A stretch of 64,000 bases of DNA from Flavobacterium caeni. Its GTDB lineage: Bacteria > Bacteroidota > Bacteroidia > Flavobacteriales > Flavobacteriaceae. The notes beneath the pieces were generated by a model. The model was not told the origin of the DNA and made no database searches. It worked only from the letters and a program-made list of their open reading frames with translations. The position numbers and the translations under genes are program-made. Location: NCBI RefSeq assembly GCF_900101895.1, contig NZ_FMVF01000004.1, positions 124,001 to 188,000 on the forward strand. Direction: 5' to 3'. Shown here one piece after another: positions 1 through 7,446 of the stretch (the first letter of the stretch is position 1; every line of letters begins with the position of its first letter).

Positions 1-1
1 G

Positions 2-337
2 AGAATGTCGGGGGTGCTCGACGCCCGTTTGCGCTCGGAACGTGTCGAAATGGACGTGGCCAATTTAGAAAAGCGTTTGCTGCCTGGGATGGTCGCCGAA
101 GTCTTGTTGCCGCTCACAGCCAAAGACAGTAATTTTGTCGTGCCCAAATCGGCGGTGTTTGCGTCGAGTGAGGGCGTGTTTGCAATCAAGGTCGAAAGCG
201 GAAAAACGCAGCGTTTGCCTGTACAAAAAGGCCGCGAGATCGAAGACCGTGTCGAAATTTTTGGCGATTTGACCCCAGCGACTGTCCTGGTCAAATTGGC
301 TTCCGAAGAAATCAAGGACGGCACCGAAGTAAAATAA
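2..337 (+). CDS. RND efflux periplasmic adaptor subunit (MFP/HlyD family), C-terminal fragment
   Basis: The reading frame is open from the left edge, so only the last ~110 residues are visible. They match the end of RND membrane-fusion proteins: a GMVAEVLLPL segment, then VVPKSAVF with GVFAIKVESGK, then a final strand pattern ending DGTEVK. Such proteins link an inner-membrane pump to a TolC-type outer-membrane channel. The in-frame ATG at 5 is internal to the family fold and is not the true start. The stop is followed after one base by the ATG of an MFS exporter, so the two are co-transcribed. The substrate cannot be deduced. Confidence 0.8.
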   Translation, partial: RMSGVLDARLRSERVEMDVANLEKRLLPGMVAEVLLPLTAKDSNFVVPKSAVFASSEGVFAIKVESGKTQRLPVQKGREIEDRVEIFGDLTPATVLVKLASEEIKDGTEVK

Positions 338-338
338 G

Positions 339-1502
339 ATGAAAAAAGCTCTGTTTGCGCTCGCCTTGGGCGGGCTTACGATTGGCATCACCGAATTTGT
401 GGTGATGGGACTTTTACCCGATATCGCCTCGGATACGGGCGTATCGATTCCCGTAGCGGGGTACCTGATCTCGGCCTACGCGCTGGGCGTGGTGGTGGGT
501 GCGCCCACACTCGTCATTTTGGGACGGAACCAGCCACCCAAGAAAATGCTTTTGATTTTCTCGATGATGCTCGCGGGTTTTAACGCGCTGTCGATCATTG
601 CACCCAATTACGAATTCCTGGTCGTGACGCGGTTCCTTTCGGGGTTGCCGCACGGCGCGTTTTTTGGCGTGGGCGCCGTGGTGGCGAGCCGTTTGGCCGA
701 GAAAGGAAAAGAGGCGCAGGCCGTCTCAATCATGTTCTCGGGGCTTACGCTTGCGAATTTGGCGGGCGTACCCATTGGCACCTACATTGGCCACCATTTG
801 GATTGGCGTTATACGTTTGTACTCATCGCCATTGTGGGATTGCTTACGGTTTTGAGTGTGTATGCCTGGATGCCGAAACTGGAATCGGAAGGGTCGGGCA
901 GCATGAAAACGCAGCTCGCTTTTTTTACCAAGGCCGATGCGTGGCTGATCATTGCCATTACGGCCATCGGGTTTGGCGGATTGTTCGCCTGGATCAGTTA
1001 CATCGCGCCGCTGCTCACCGATATTTCGAAGTTTTCTGCCGAGTCGGTGCCCTACATTTTGGTGTTGGCCGGATTGGGTATGGTGGTGGGCAATTTGATT
1101 GGCGGCAGGCTGGCCGATACATTGTCGCCCGCGACCACGGTTTTGTCGTTGCTGATTTTCCTCGCGCTCGATTTGACGCTGGTGTTCTTGGTGTCGGACA
1201 ATCCGTACATGTCGCTGGTGCTGGTGTTTTTGACGGGCTGTATTTCGTTTGCGGTGGTCGCGCCCATCCAAATGCTGATGATCCAGACCGCCAGGGGTTC
1301 CGAGATGATTGCGTCGGCGGCGTTGCAGGCGAGCTTTAACATCGGCAATGCGCTGGGCGCGTTCCTGGGCGGGCTGCCGTTGTTTGCCGGATACAGCTAC
1401 GCCTCACCGAATTTGGTGGGTGTGGCCATGGCGCTCATTGGGGCGCTCGTGACGTTGGGGTTGATCGTGCGAAGAAAGCGGTTGGTGGCGCAGGTGGTGT
1501 AA
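339..1502 (+). CDS. MFS transporter, DHA1/AraJ-like drug or sugar exporter
   Basis: The 387-residue protein has about twelve hydrophobic segments. The N-terminal GITEFVVMGLLPDIA motif and the first-half GAFFGVGAVVASRLA segment are typical of the DHA1 (AraJ/YdhP-like) exporter group, and a short basic tail (RRKRL) ends the protein. The start is 1 bp after the upstream adaptor stop, suggesting translational coupling. Export of small hydrophobic compounds or sugars by proton antiport is the family role; the actual substrate is unknown. The last ~42 codons plus downstream DNA are duplicated at 5151-5485. Confidence 0.85.
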   Translation: MKKALFALALGGLTIGITEFVVMGLLPDIASDTGVSIPVAGYLISAYALGVVVGAPTLVILGRNQPPKKMLLIFSMMLAGFNALSIIAPNYEFLVVTRFLSGLPHGAFFGVGAVVASRLAEKGKEAQAVSIMFSGLTLANLAGVPIGTYIGHHLDWRYTFVLIAIVGLLTVLSVYAWMPKLESEGSGSMKTQLAFFTKADAWLIIAITAIGFGGLFAWISYIAPLLTDISKFSAESVPYILVLAGLGMVVGNLIGGRLADTLSPATTVLSLLIFLALDLTLVFLVSDNPYMSLVLVFLTGCISFAVVAPIQMLMIQTARGSEMIASAALQASFNIGNALGAFLGGLPLFAGYSYASPNLVGVAMALIGALVTLGLIVRRKRLVAQVV

Positions 1503-1514
1503 GCGGGGTTTTGC

Positions 1515-1612
1515 GTGAGGGATGGAAGCGGTTATCCTTTTGCGGCCGCAGTCCCGACGCTTCGGGACGGAGGTCGCAAAAGATAAAAGCGGACAGCCCG
1601 ACAGCGGCGCCG
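1515..1612 (-). repeat. Dispersed hairpin repeat, copy 1
   Basis: In minus orientation the core reads CCGCTTTTATCTTTT, a variable GC-rich stem, then AAAAGGATAACCGCTTC. The same core occurs at 5289-5388 and, in plus orientation with other flanks, at 21944, 27873, 52160 and 63055. The stem is TTTTGCG paired with CGCAAAA, with an inner GTCCCGA/TCGGGAC hairpin. Against copy 2 the outer pair changes G-C to A-T with pairing kept. Confidence 0.75.
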
Positions 1613-1672
1613 ATTTTTTTAAATGGAAAGAAGATCGCGTGCGCCGGTGGCACGCCCAAATGATAGAAATGA

Positions 1673-1700
1673 AGATCCCGACGTCACTCGGGATTTTTTT
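1673..1700 (+). terminator. Rho-independent terminator after the MFS gene
   Basis: A GATCCCGA / TCGGGATT stem with a 6-nt loop is followed by a T-run. The homologous terminator recurs at 5450-5477 in the duplicated segment. No gene lies between 1503 and 1847; that stretch holds the hairpin repeat, this terminator and the minus-strand terminator at 1792. Confidence 0.75.
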
Positions 1701-1791
1701 GTTTGGGTAGCACTGGAAGGTTTTTAGCTGTGCGTGTTCGTCAAACTTTAGCGGACTTTAATTCCAGAAATTTTATGCAAAAGTTAGCTGT

Positions 1792-1817
1792 AAAAAAAGC
1801 CACTTTTGAAGTGGCTT
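1792..1817 (-). terminator. Rho-independent terminator of the redox cassette
   Basis: Read on the minus strand, an AAGCCACTT / AAGTGGCTT stem is followed by TTTTTT. It lies 31 bp beyond the DUF3570 stop and closes the four-gene minus-strand operon. Confidence 0.8.
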
Positions 1818-1847
1818 GGTGTATTGTTCGAAATGTTAGAAAACTAA

Positions 1848-3029
1848 TTATTTGTATTTGAGATTGATGCTGAATACATCAGATGTCATTTGGGTTGTTT
1901 TGGTGTAATGGCCGTAACGGAACTCCACTGTATTGAAATGCTTGATGCCAAAAACCCCTTTGGGCGGCGTAAATTTTAGGCCTGCGCCAAGGAAATTGCT
2001 GTTGAATGTTGACAGGTCGAAGTTGCTCGTGTAGAATTCCTGTGTACCATTGTGCGCGCCATAGGGGCGGAAGTATTTTGTGCCCTGTTGGGTATAATAC
2101 CGATAAAACGGACTAATGGAAAGGGACTGGGATAGCTTTACGGGTACCTCTATATCTGCTGTGTGGGCGGTAAGTTTCCAGTCGTCGGAATAGTAGCGAT
2201 AATAGGCGCGTAGGATTACGTTATCGCCAAGAAAATAGCTCGCTCTCACCGCCAATGGAATTTTTAGCCTTGTGTCGGGTAAGTTTTCCTGGTGTACCGT
2301 TCCATCGTTGAAATAGACGCGGTGAAAAGGCAGGCTCAGGTAGCCGCTTTGCGTGATTACATCGGCAAGGAACATGATTTGCAGGTTTTGGTTGATGATC
2401 TGGGAATAGCCCAACGAAACGGCAAAGGTATTCCTCGATTCGGTTCCCGTTGGCGAGGTGGGCGTTCGAAGTTCTACGGGTAATATCATTTTTACCTGAT
2501 CGAGATAGGCCTGGAATTTTCCCGTAAATTCACCGCTTTTGTCTTTTGTTTTTTTGGAATAGCTGACGTTTCCGCCAAATGATTGGTAATCGAATTCGGT
2601 AGAAGAGGACAACCCCAAACCGAGCGTATTTCCTTTTTCTTCGTTTTCCCTTGTATAGGTGATTGATGGGAAAAAGCGATTGTCTGCCGACGAAGCCGAT
2701 GAATTGGCTTGAAGGTCAATCATATCTGATGATGCCGAGGTGTAATGGTCTATTCCTATTTCTAAATCGAAACCATGTTTGATTCCGGTTTTACCATATT
2801 TGAGTAATTTTACATCTATGGTGTTTGAAATATCGGTCAGTTCTTCGGTGCCTATACCGCCAGTTACCGCCGAATTGTTTCCGTCTTGTTTGTAGTAGCT
2901 CGAAACCAAGTTGATTTCGTCTATCTTGAGCTTGGTGCTTTTGTAGCCGGTTGAGTCTGTAGGGGTCGACTGGGCTGATAGTCGCAAAATACCCAACAAG
3001 GCAAACCCTGTGATGATAATTCTTTTCAT
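1848..3029 (-). CDS. DUF3570 family outer-membrane beta-barrel protein
   Basis: The 393-residue protein opens with a cleavable signal peptide (MKRIIITGFALLGILRLSAQ). The rest is rich in alternating polar/aromatic strands with short turns, as in an outer-membrane barrel, and ends SINLKYK. It matches the DUF3570 family by its opening strands and its fixed association with a DUF4266 gene. It is the last gene of the cassette, 23 bp after the DUF4266 stop. Base composition is visibly AT-richer than the flanking exporter. Its function is unknown; by context it may hold or export the product of the small lipoprotein or accept electrons at the surface. Confidence 0.8.
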   Translation of the reverse strand: MKRIIITGFALLGILRLSAQSTPTDSTGYKSTKLKIDEINLVSSYYKQDGNNSAVTGGIGTEELTDISNTIDVKLLKYGKTGIKHGFDLEIGIDHYTSASSDMIDLQANSSASSADNRFFPSITYTRENEEKGNTLGLGLSSSTEFDYQSFGGNVSYSKKTKDKSGEFTGKFQAYLDQVKMILPVELRTPTSPTGTESRNTFAVSLGYSQIINQNLQIMFLADVITQSGYLSLPFHRVYFNDGTVHQENLPDTRLKIPLAVRASYFLGDNVILRAYYRYYSDDWKLTAHTADIEVPVKLSQSLSISPFYRYYTQQGTKYFRPYGAHNGTQEFYTSNFDLSTFNSNFLGAGLKFTPPKGVFGIKHFNTVEFRYGHYTKTTQMTSDVFSINLKYK

Positions 3030-3052
3030 TTGTTTGTTTGGTGAGAGATCAA

Positions 3053-3274
3053 TTAATTACAGCCGCAACCGCCTCCGGTTTTTCCGCCATTGGCACCCGA
3101 AGCGCCCTCGCGGTAGGTTTGGAAACTGTTTTCAGTTTTTTGGATTTTTCGGTTGGACAGCACCATTTCGGAATCGTTAAGTTTTCCTTTCTGGTATTCT
3201 TTGACGGGCGTACAGGATGCCAATATTGACAAACCGCCTAGCAGAATTAGAAGTTGACTGTTTGGTTTTTTCAT
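3053..3274 (-). CDS. DUF4266 small lipoprotein with C-terminal GGGCGCN tail
   Basis: Only 73 residues long. A lipoprotein signal ends LSILASC (lipidated Cys21). A short charged middle is followed by YREGASGANGG and the family's hallmark end GGGCGCN, with Cys70 and Cys72. The start ATG overlaps the ApbE stop as ATGA, so translation is coupled. The invariant terminal CGC is compatible with metal binding, disulfide chemistry or an unknown modification. The neighbouring thioredoxin makes a redox role for the cysteines attractive, but this is inference. Confidence 0.82.
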   Translation of the reverse strand: MKKPNSQLLILLGGLSILASCTPVKEYQKGKLNDSEMVLSNRKIQKTENSFQTYREGASGANGGKTGGGCGCN

Positions 3275-4209
3275 TTTAGGTTAATTTTTTTAGAGGTGTA
3301 GATGTTGTTGTCGTCGTCGATGATGATGCAGTGCAGATCGGGAATTTGGTCAATCAAAAACAGCCCGGCACTTATACCCATAACAGCGATAGGGGTTGCC
3401 ATCGCATCGGCAAACTCTGCATTTTCGCTGATGACGGTTACGCTCTTAATGCCGGTAATGGGCAAGCCTGTTTTTGGGTCTATGGTATGCGAATATTTTT
3501 TGCCGTCGATTTTGATATACTTTTCGTAATTGCCGGATGTTGCGACCGCCTTGTTGGAAATTTCAAGATAGGAAAATGCCGCCTGCGGGAAGTCGGGGTT
3601 GGCGATTCCTATTGTCCATTGTTTTCCGTTGGGCTGTGAGCCCCAAGCAGAAAGGTCGCCGCTTGCGTTGATGATACCGCTTGTAATACCGTTTTTGATC
3701 AAAACGCTTTTTGCCATTTCGGCGGCGTAACCCTTTCCAATGCCGCCGAAGCCAATGCGCATTCCTTTCTGTTTTAGAAAAACACTGCTTTTTTCCTTGT
3801 CGAGAACGATGTTCTTGTAGTTGATCAGGTGCACCATTTTTCGGGCGGTTTCGGCATCGGGCAATTTTTTCATTTTTTGGTCGAAGTTCCAAAGTGTTTT
3901 GTCGATGCTGCCATAGGTGATGTCGAAAGCACCTTGGGTAATTTTCGAAATGGCTATGCTGCGCTCGATCAAATCGAATACCTCTGGACATACTTGCACT
4001 GGTTTTATCCCTGCATTGTCGTTGATGAGGTTGGTTTGGCTGTTTGGCTTAAAAGTGGTAAATAATTCCTCAATTCTTCTGATCTCGGTAATGGCCATTT
4101 CAATGTTTTGCTTGCCAACCACATTGTTTTGGGCAACAACTGTGATCGTGAAGTTGTTGCCCATTAATTTGAGGGATTGAGAAAACTTTTGCATCGTTGG
4201 GTTGGTCAT
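3271..4209 (-). CDS. apbE: ApbE family FAD:protein FMN transferase
   Basis: The 312-residue enzyme transfers FMN from FAD to a Thr/Ser of target proteins. Visible ApbE motifs are GGIGKGYAAE, INASGDL, AVATSGNYEKY, SHTIDPKTGLP and FADAMATPIAVMG, which carries the Asp and Thr expected at the Mg site, so it looks catalytically intact. The start at 4209 was chosen because ATGA overlaps the thioredoxin stop; a longer frame from 4281 would run deep into thioredoxin. No signal peptide or lipobox is visible, unusual for an enzyme whose targets are normally exported. The first residues may be misjudged, or the target is made in the cytoplasm. Confidence 0.9.
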   Translation of the reverse strand: MTNPTMQKFSQSLKLMGNNFTITVVAQNNVVGKQNIEMAITEIRRIEELFTTFKPNSQTNLINDNAGIKPVQVCPEVFDLIERSIAISKITQGAFDITYGSIDKTLWNFDQKMKKLPDAETARKMVHLINYKNIVLDKEKSSVFLKQKGMRIGFGGIGKGYAAEMAKSVLIKNGITSGIINASGDLSAWGSQPNGKQWTIGIANPDFPQAAFSYLEISNKAVATSGNYEKYIKIDGKKYSHTIDPKTGLPITGIKSVTVISENAEFADAMATPIAVMGISAGLFLIDQIPDLHCIIIDDDNNIYTSKKINLK

Positions 4210-4637
4210 TTGTTTTCGTCGCAGATTGCTTTGATTTGTGCCGTCCATTCTTCGGGAGAAATCTCTGGTTTTCCACGCCATGTCTTGAGAACTTTTCCAT
4301 CGGCGTTAAGTAACAGCGTGAAAGGGAAATTGCCATCCTTGTTGTACAGTTCTGCCAATGCATCGTTGCGTTTGACGACATCTACATTCGGGATGTTTTT
4401 TTTCTTTCTGGGGAAATCGGCATTGACAAGCACCAAATTGTTCTCGGCCATTTTGGTAAACACTTCGCTTTCGAGATAATCTTTGCGAAGAACAATACAC
4501 GGCCCGCACCAATCGGAACCCGAAAAGTTCAGTAAAATGAGCTCGTGCTTTTCTTTTGCCGTTTTTTTTGCATTTTCAAAGCTTGGTTCCCATTGGATAG
4601 GAATGATAAAAAGCAGCGTGAGGACAACTAGTTTCAT
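4206..4637 (-). CDS. Exported thioredoxin-fold protein
   Basis: The 143-residue protein has an N-terminal hydrophobic signal (MKLVVLTLLFIIPIQW) and the active-site motif WCGPC (Cys44, Cys47) after the strand LILLNFSGSD. The cis-Pro strand is FPFTLLLNADGKVL. This is a thioredoxin_7/TlpA-like domain acting outside the cytoplasm. It is the first gene of the cassette and shares ATGA with apbE. It probably keeps the cysteines of the DUF4266 tail or another partner reduced, which is inferred from context. Confidence 0.85.
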   Translation of the reverse strand: MKLVVLTLLFIIPIQWEPSFENAKKTAKEKHELILLNFSGSDWCGPCIVLRKDYLESEVFTKMAENNLVLVNADFPRKKKNIPNVDVVKRNDALAELYNKDGNFPFTLLLNADGKVLKTWRGKPEISPEEWTAQIKAICDENK

Positions 4638-4672
4638 ATTCGTTAACTATTCAGATTTTAACACCTAACGGA

Positions 4673-4709
4673 CAATGGTATTGTTTTATTAGAGTTGCAT
4701 CTTAAGATG
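4673..4709 (-). promoter_or_regulatory. Candidate promoter and palindromic operator of the thioredoxin-apbE operon
   Basis: On the minus strand TACCATTG (4673-4680) is one mismatch from TAnnTTTG and lies 35 bp before the thioredoxin start. A perfect 12-bp palindrome CATCTTAAGATG at 4698-4709 occupies the expected -33 position, as an operator would. Confidence 0.4.
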
Positions 4710-5150
4710 TACTTAATCTAAATAAACGGAATCCTATGGCTTGTGTATCAAACACATATTCCGCCAACAGAATTGGCCAATGCAAAATGATTCCCGTGCC
4801 CAATTCGCTACGTACGGGCTTCGAGAGCGTTGCGCGCAGTAAGTTGTTTGGCTGTTCGATCAGCCAGAACGGCCGTTGGTATGCGATTGAATCAAACGTT
4901 TGTTCGTTCTTTCGGTTTTATTTATGGCATTGTATAAAGTTCCTTCTTTTCTTTGTTGGGTTCCGATGCGCCCAAACCGGATTGGGAACTGATTGAATTC
5001 ATAGAAAGAATGAACAAGACTTTAAAATTGCATCGTCATGACTTGGGTTTTAGTGAGACACACAATTCAAAAGGCTAAAAATACGCTACCTAATTTGATG
5101 CCGTTTTGATTGGATTATGTTCACCTGTAATAATCCAAATCTCTTTAAAG
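4710..5150. other. Non-coding or decayed stretch
   Basis: No recognisable gene. Short open frames exist on the plus strand (4736-4996 and one ending near 5082 whose last residues read LGFSETHNSKG), but none shows a family match, a convincing start or a ribosome-binding context. The composition resembles the adjacent cassette rather than the core genes, so this may be eroded coding DNA that came with it. Confidence 0.4.
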
Positions 5151-5278
5151 TGCCGTTGTTTGCCGGATACAGCTATGCCTCGCCGAATTTGGTAGGCGCG
5201 AACATGGCGCTCATCGGGGCGCTCGTGACGTTGGGGTTGATCGTGCGAAGAAAGCGATTGGTGACGCAGGTGGTGTAA
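5151..5278 (+). pseudogene. 3' remnant of a second MFS exporter copy
   Basis: This is a direct repeat of 1375-1502: the same frame encodes the last ~42 residues of the exporter, with conservative changes, and ends at the same stop. Homology continues through the hairpin repeat and terminator to about 5485. There is no 5' part, so it is a truncated duplicate. The sequence before 5151 is unrelated to the exporter. Confidence 0.85.
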
Positions 5279-5288
5279 GCGGGGTTTG

Positions 5289-5388
5289 CGTGAGGGATGG
5301 AAGCGGTTATCCTTTTACGGCTGTAGTCCCGATCCTTCGGGACGGAGGCCGTAAAAGATAAAAGCGGACAGCCCGACAGCGGCGCCGA
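5289..5388 (-). repeat. Dispersed hairpin repeat, copy 2
   Basis: Homologous to 1515-1612. The outer stem is TTTTACGG paired with CCGTAAAA where copy 1 has TTTTGCG/CGCAAAA, a compensating base-pair change that supports a selected stem. Confidence 0.75.
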
Positions 5389-5449
5389 TTGGTTTTCGAA
5401 TAGCAGAAAGATTGCGTGCGCCGGTGGCACGCCCAAATTATAAAAATGA

Positions 5450-5477
5450 AAATCCCGATTGATGTCGGGATTTTTTT
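5450..5477 (+). terminator. Duplicated Rho-independent terminator
   Basis: A AATCCCGA / TCGGGATT stem with T-run, the counterpart of 1673-1700. It follows only the truncated exporter remnant. Confidence 0.7.
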
Positions 5478-5542
5478 GTTTGGTTAATACAAGACGGTTT
5501 TCGCTGGGTGTTTGAATGAAGTTACAACGGGTCGATTTTGGC

Positions 5543-5620
5543 TGTGACAAATTTGCACAAAATGTCATTATGTCACAGTTTTTTCTGTGACATTTTGATA
5601 TTAAATATTTTTATGTCACA
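5543..5620. promoter_or_regulatory. Cluster of TGTCACA/TGTGACA half-sites
   Basis: The half-site occurs at 5543-5549, 5571-5578, 5585-5592 and 5614-5620. The middle two form a perfect inverted repeat with 8-bp arms around six T. It resembles an operator array for a dimeric regulator, yet no gene starts beside it. The remainder of 5486-5790 shows nothing recognisable. Confidence 0.35.
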
Positions 5621-5756
5621 AAGTGGTCGCATGGATGGTATTGGGAATAACCTGGCGCGAACGGTGAATGGTCGACCTGTAATACGAATTGAGGTATGCG
5701 CTTTGGCGTTACAATTTTTTAAGAGTGAGCGATGCAGATTGATTGGGAGTCAAAAC

Positions 5757-5790
5757 AAAAAATCCCGACCGTTTCCGATCAGGATTTTTG
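5757..5790 (-). terminator. Terminator after tRNA-Asn
   Basis: Read on the minus strand, AAAAATCC pairs with GGATTTTT around a short loop and runs into T, directly behind the tRNA 3' end. Confidence 0.6.
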
Positions 5791-5864
5791 CTCCCCCTCT
5801 TGGGCTCGAACCAAGGACCCTCTGATTAACAGTCAGATGCTCTAACCAACTGAGCTAAGGAGGA
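5791..5864 (-). tRNA. tRNA-Asn (anticodon GTT)
   Basis: The minus strand folds into a cloverleaf. The acceptor TCCTCCT pairs with AGGGGGA with one G-T pair. The D arm is GCTCAGTTGGTTAGAGC. The anticodon stem-loop is CTGACTGTTAATCAG with anticodon GTT. The T arm contains GGTTCGAGCC, and the discriminator is G. CCA is not encoded. Length is 74 nt. Confidence 0.96.
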
Positions 5865-5947
5865 AGGTGTGTTACCTTTTAAAGCGGTGCAAATATAAAT
5901 CGATTTTTGTTCTCAGCAAACAAAATCCGCAATTTTTTGAAAAAATA

Positions 5948-7297
5948 TTACTTGCCCGCGATGGCCTTATAAATGTCGTTGCCGTTGGCGAACAAAAGCA
6001 AGCCAATAAGCAACACAAAGCCCACCAGTTGCGCATGTTCCATAAACTTGTCGCTTGGCTTGCGGCGCGTGATCATTTCGTAAAGCAAGAACATGACGTG
6101 TCCGCCGTCGAGTGCGGGGATGGGCAAGAGGTTCATGACACCGAGCATGATCGAGAGGATGGCGGTGATGCCCCAGAATGCTTCCCAGCTCCAGCTGTTC
6201 GGGAAGATGTCGAAAATCGCCTTGAAGCCGCCCACGCCTTTGTAAGCGCCTGTGCTCGGCGTAAAAATCATCTTGAGTTGACGGCCGTAACCCACCAGTT
6301 GTTCTTTGCCGCGCTCGAGGCCAACCGGAATCGATTCGAAGAACCCGTAGTTTTCACGGCTAAAATTATAGTATCCGAGTTTGGCCAGATTTTCTTCTTT
6401 GAGCGAACCGAGCGCCACGCCCAGTTTGCCTTTGTCGTTGATTTGCAACGTCACGTTCTCGGTCTTTTCATTGCGGACGACTGTCGCTGGGACCTTCTGG
6501 TTCGGGTGCGATTCGATGAACGCCATGACCTGGTCCATGTATCGGGTAGGCATGCCGCCGATGCTGGTGATGATGTCTTTTTTCTGAAGTGCGTTCTTGT
6601 TTGGGGAATCGTCCGACAATCCGCCGACAACGAACGGCATACGCAGCCCGACGAGTGCCGATTTGTTGGCATCGTCTACATATGTTCCGATGAAATTCTT
6701 TGGAAGCGTCACGGTTTGCTTTTGCCCATCGCGTTCGATGACTACCGTTTTGGCCGTGAGTAATTTGCCGTTGATCGAATTGTCGAAACGCGTAATGTTT
6801 TCGCCGTCGATCGAAACAATCTTATCGCCGGTTTTGATGCCCGCCTTTTCAATCGTTTTGCTCGTGATCCAAACGCCGTCCTTGATCTGGTCGTTGTTGA
6901 GGTAAAAATCCCCATACGCATAAGCCATCCCGATGTAAATCAAGAACGCCAAAATGAAGTTCACGGTCACCCCGCCCAGCATGATGATGAGCCTTTGCCA
7001 GGCCGGTTTTGAGCGAAATTCCCAAGGCTGCGGCGGCAGCGCCATTTGTTCCTTGTCCATGCTTTCGTCGATCATGCCCGAGATCTTGACGTATCCGCCC
7101 AGTGGCAACCAACCGATGCCGTATACGGTTTCGCCGATTTTTTTCTTGACCAGTGAAAACTTGATGTCGAAGAACAAATAAAATTTCTCGACGCGCGTCT
7201 TGAACAATTTGGCCGGGATGAAATGCCCGAGTTCGTGGAGTATGATGAGTAACGATAAGCTCAGCAAAAATTGCGACAGCTTGATGACAATTTCCAT
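5948..7297 (-). CDS. rseP: RIP metalloprotease RseP (site-2 protease)
   Basis: The 449-residue membrane zinc protease cleaves anti-sigma factors or signal-peptide remnants within the membrane. HELGH at 21-25 gives the zinc ligands; the C-terminal ALDGGHVMFLLYE segment supplies the third ligand. PDZ-like domains lie between (around GIKTGDKIVSIDGE and the NKNALQKKDIITSIGG region), and there are four membrane spans. The start MEIVIKLSQFLL at 7297 was chosen because the family begins with the HExxH helix; the frame opens further upstream without any conserved sequence. Divergent from the oxidoreductase gene at 7447. Confidence 0.93.
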   Translation of the reverse strand: MEIVIKLSQFLLSLSLLIILHELGHFIPAKLFKTRVEKFYLFFDIKFSLVKKKIGETVYGIGWLPLGGYVKISGMIDESMDKEQMALPPQPWEFRSKPAWQRLIIMLGGVTVNFILAFLIYIGMAYAYGDFYLNNDQIKDGVWITSKTIEKAGIKTGDKIVSIDGENITRFDNSINGKLLTAKTVVIERDGQKQTVTLPKNFIGTYVDDANKSALVGLRMPFVVGGLSDDSPNKNALQKKDIITSIGGMPTRYMDQVMAFIESHPNQKVPATVVRNEKTENVTLQINDKGKLGVALGSLKEENLAKLGYYNFSRENYGFFESIPVGLERGKEQLVGYGRQLKMIFTPSTGAYKGVGGFKAIFDIFPNSWSWEAFWGITAILSIMLGVMNLLPIPALDGGHVMFLLYEMITRRKPSDKFMEHAQLVGFVLLIGLLLFANGNDIYKAIAGK

Positions 7298-7421
7298 AAC
7301 ATAAATATAATGCGCACAAAAATAGTGTTTTCTCGTTACCATTCGCAAGCCGCGCGGGATTTACACATTTAAATGTTTGTTAATACTGCGTGTGTTGTTT
7401 CGTCAATCGCGCCAAGTCGGG

Positions 7422-7429
7422 TAAATTTG
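7422..7429 (+). promoter_or_regulatory. -7 box TAAATTTG
   Basis: Exact Bacteroidota TAnnTTTG match 18 bp before the ATG at 7447. It supports that start over an upstream in-frame codon at 7390. Confidence 0.65.
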
Positions 7430-7446
7430 AAAGACAATACTACGCC

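Noticed and set aside
1522..1710. 62-codon plus-strand frame after the MFS gene
   Set aside because: It runs through the hairpin repeat and terminator; the homologous DNA at 5289-5480 does not keep the frame.
3053..3274. DUF4266 YREGASGANGG as an ApbE flavinylation site
   Set aside because: It reads SGAN, lacking Ser/Thr at the acceptor position, so it does not fit the S/T-G-A-S/T pattern.
4736..4996. 86-codon frame before the exporter remnant
   Set aside because: No recognisable family, no promoter or ribosome-binding context, and it lies in a stretch that looks decayed.
5538..5825. 95-codon plus-strand frame ending PPLGLEPRTL
   Set aside because: The end is the translated antisense of tRNA-Asn, a classic artefact, and the rest crosses the half-site array.
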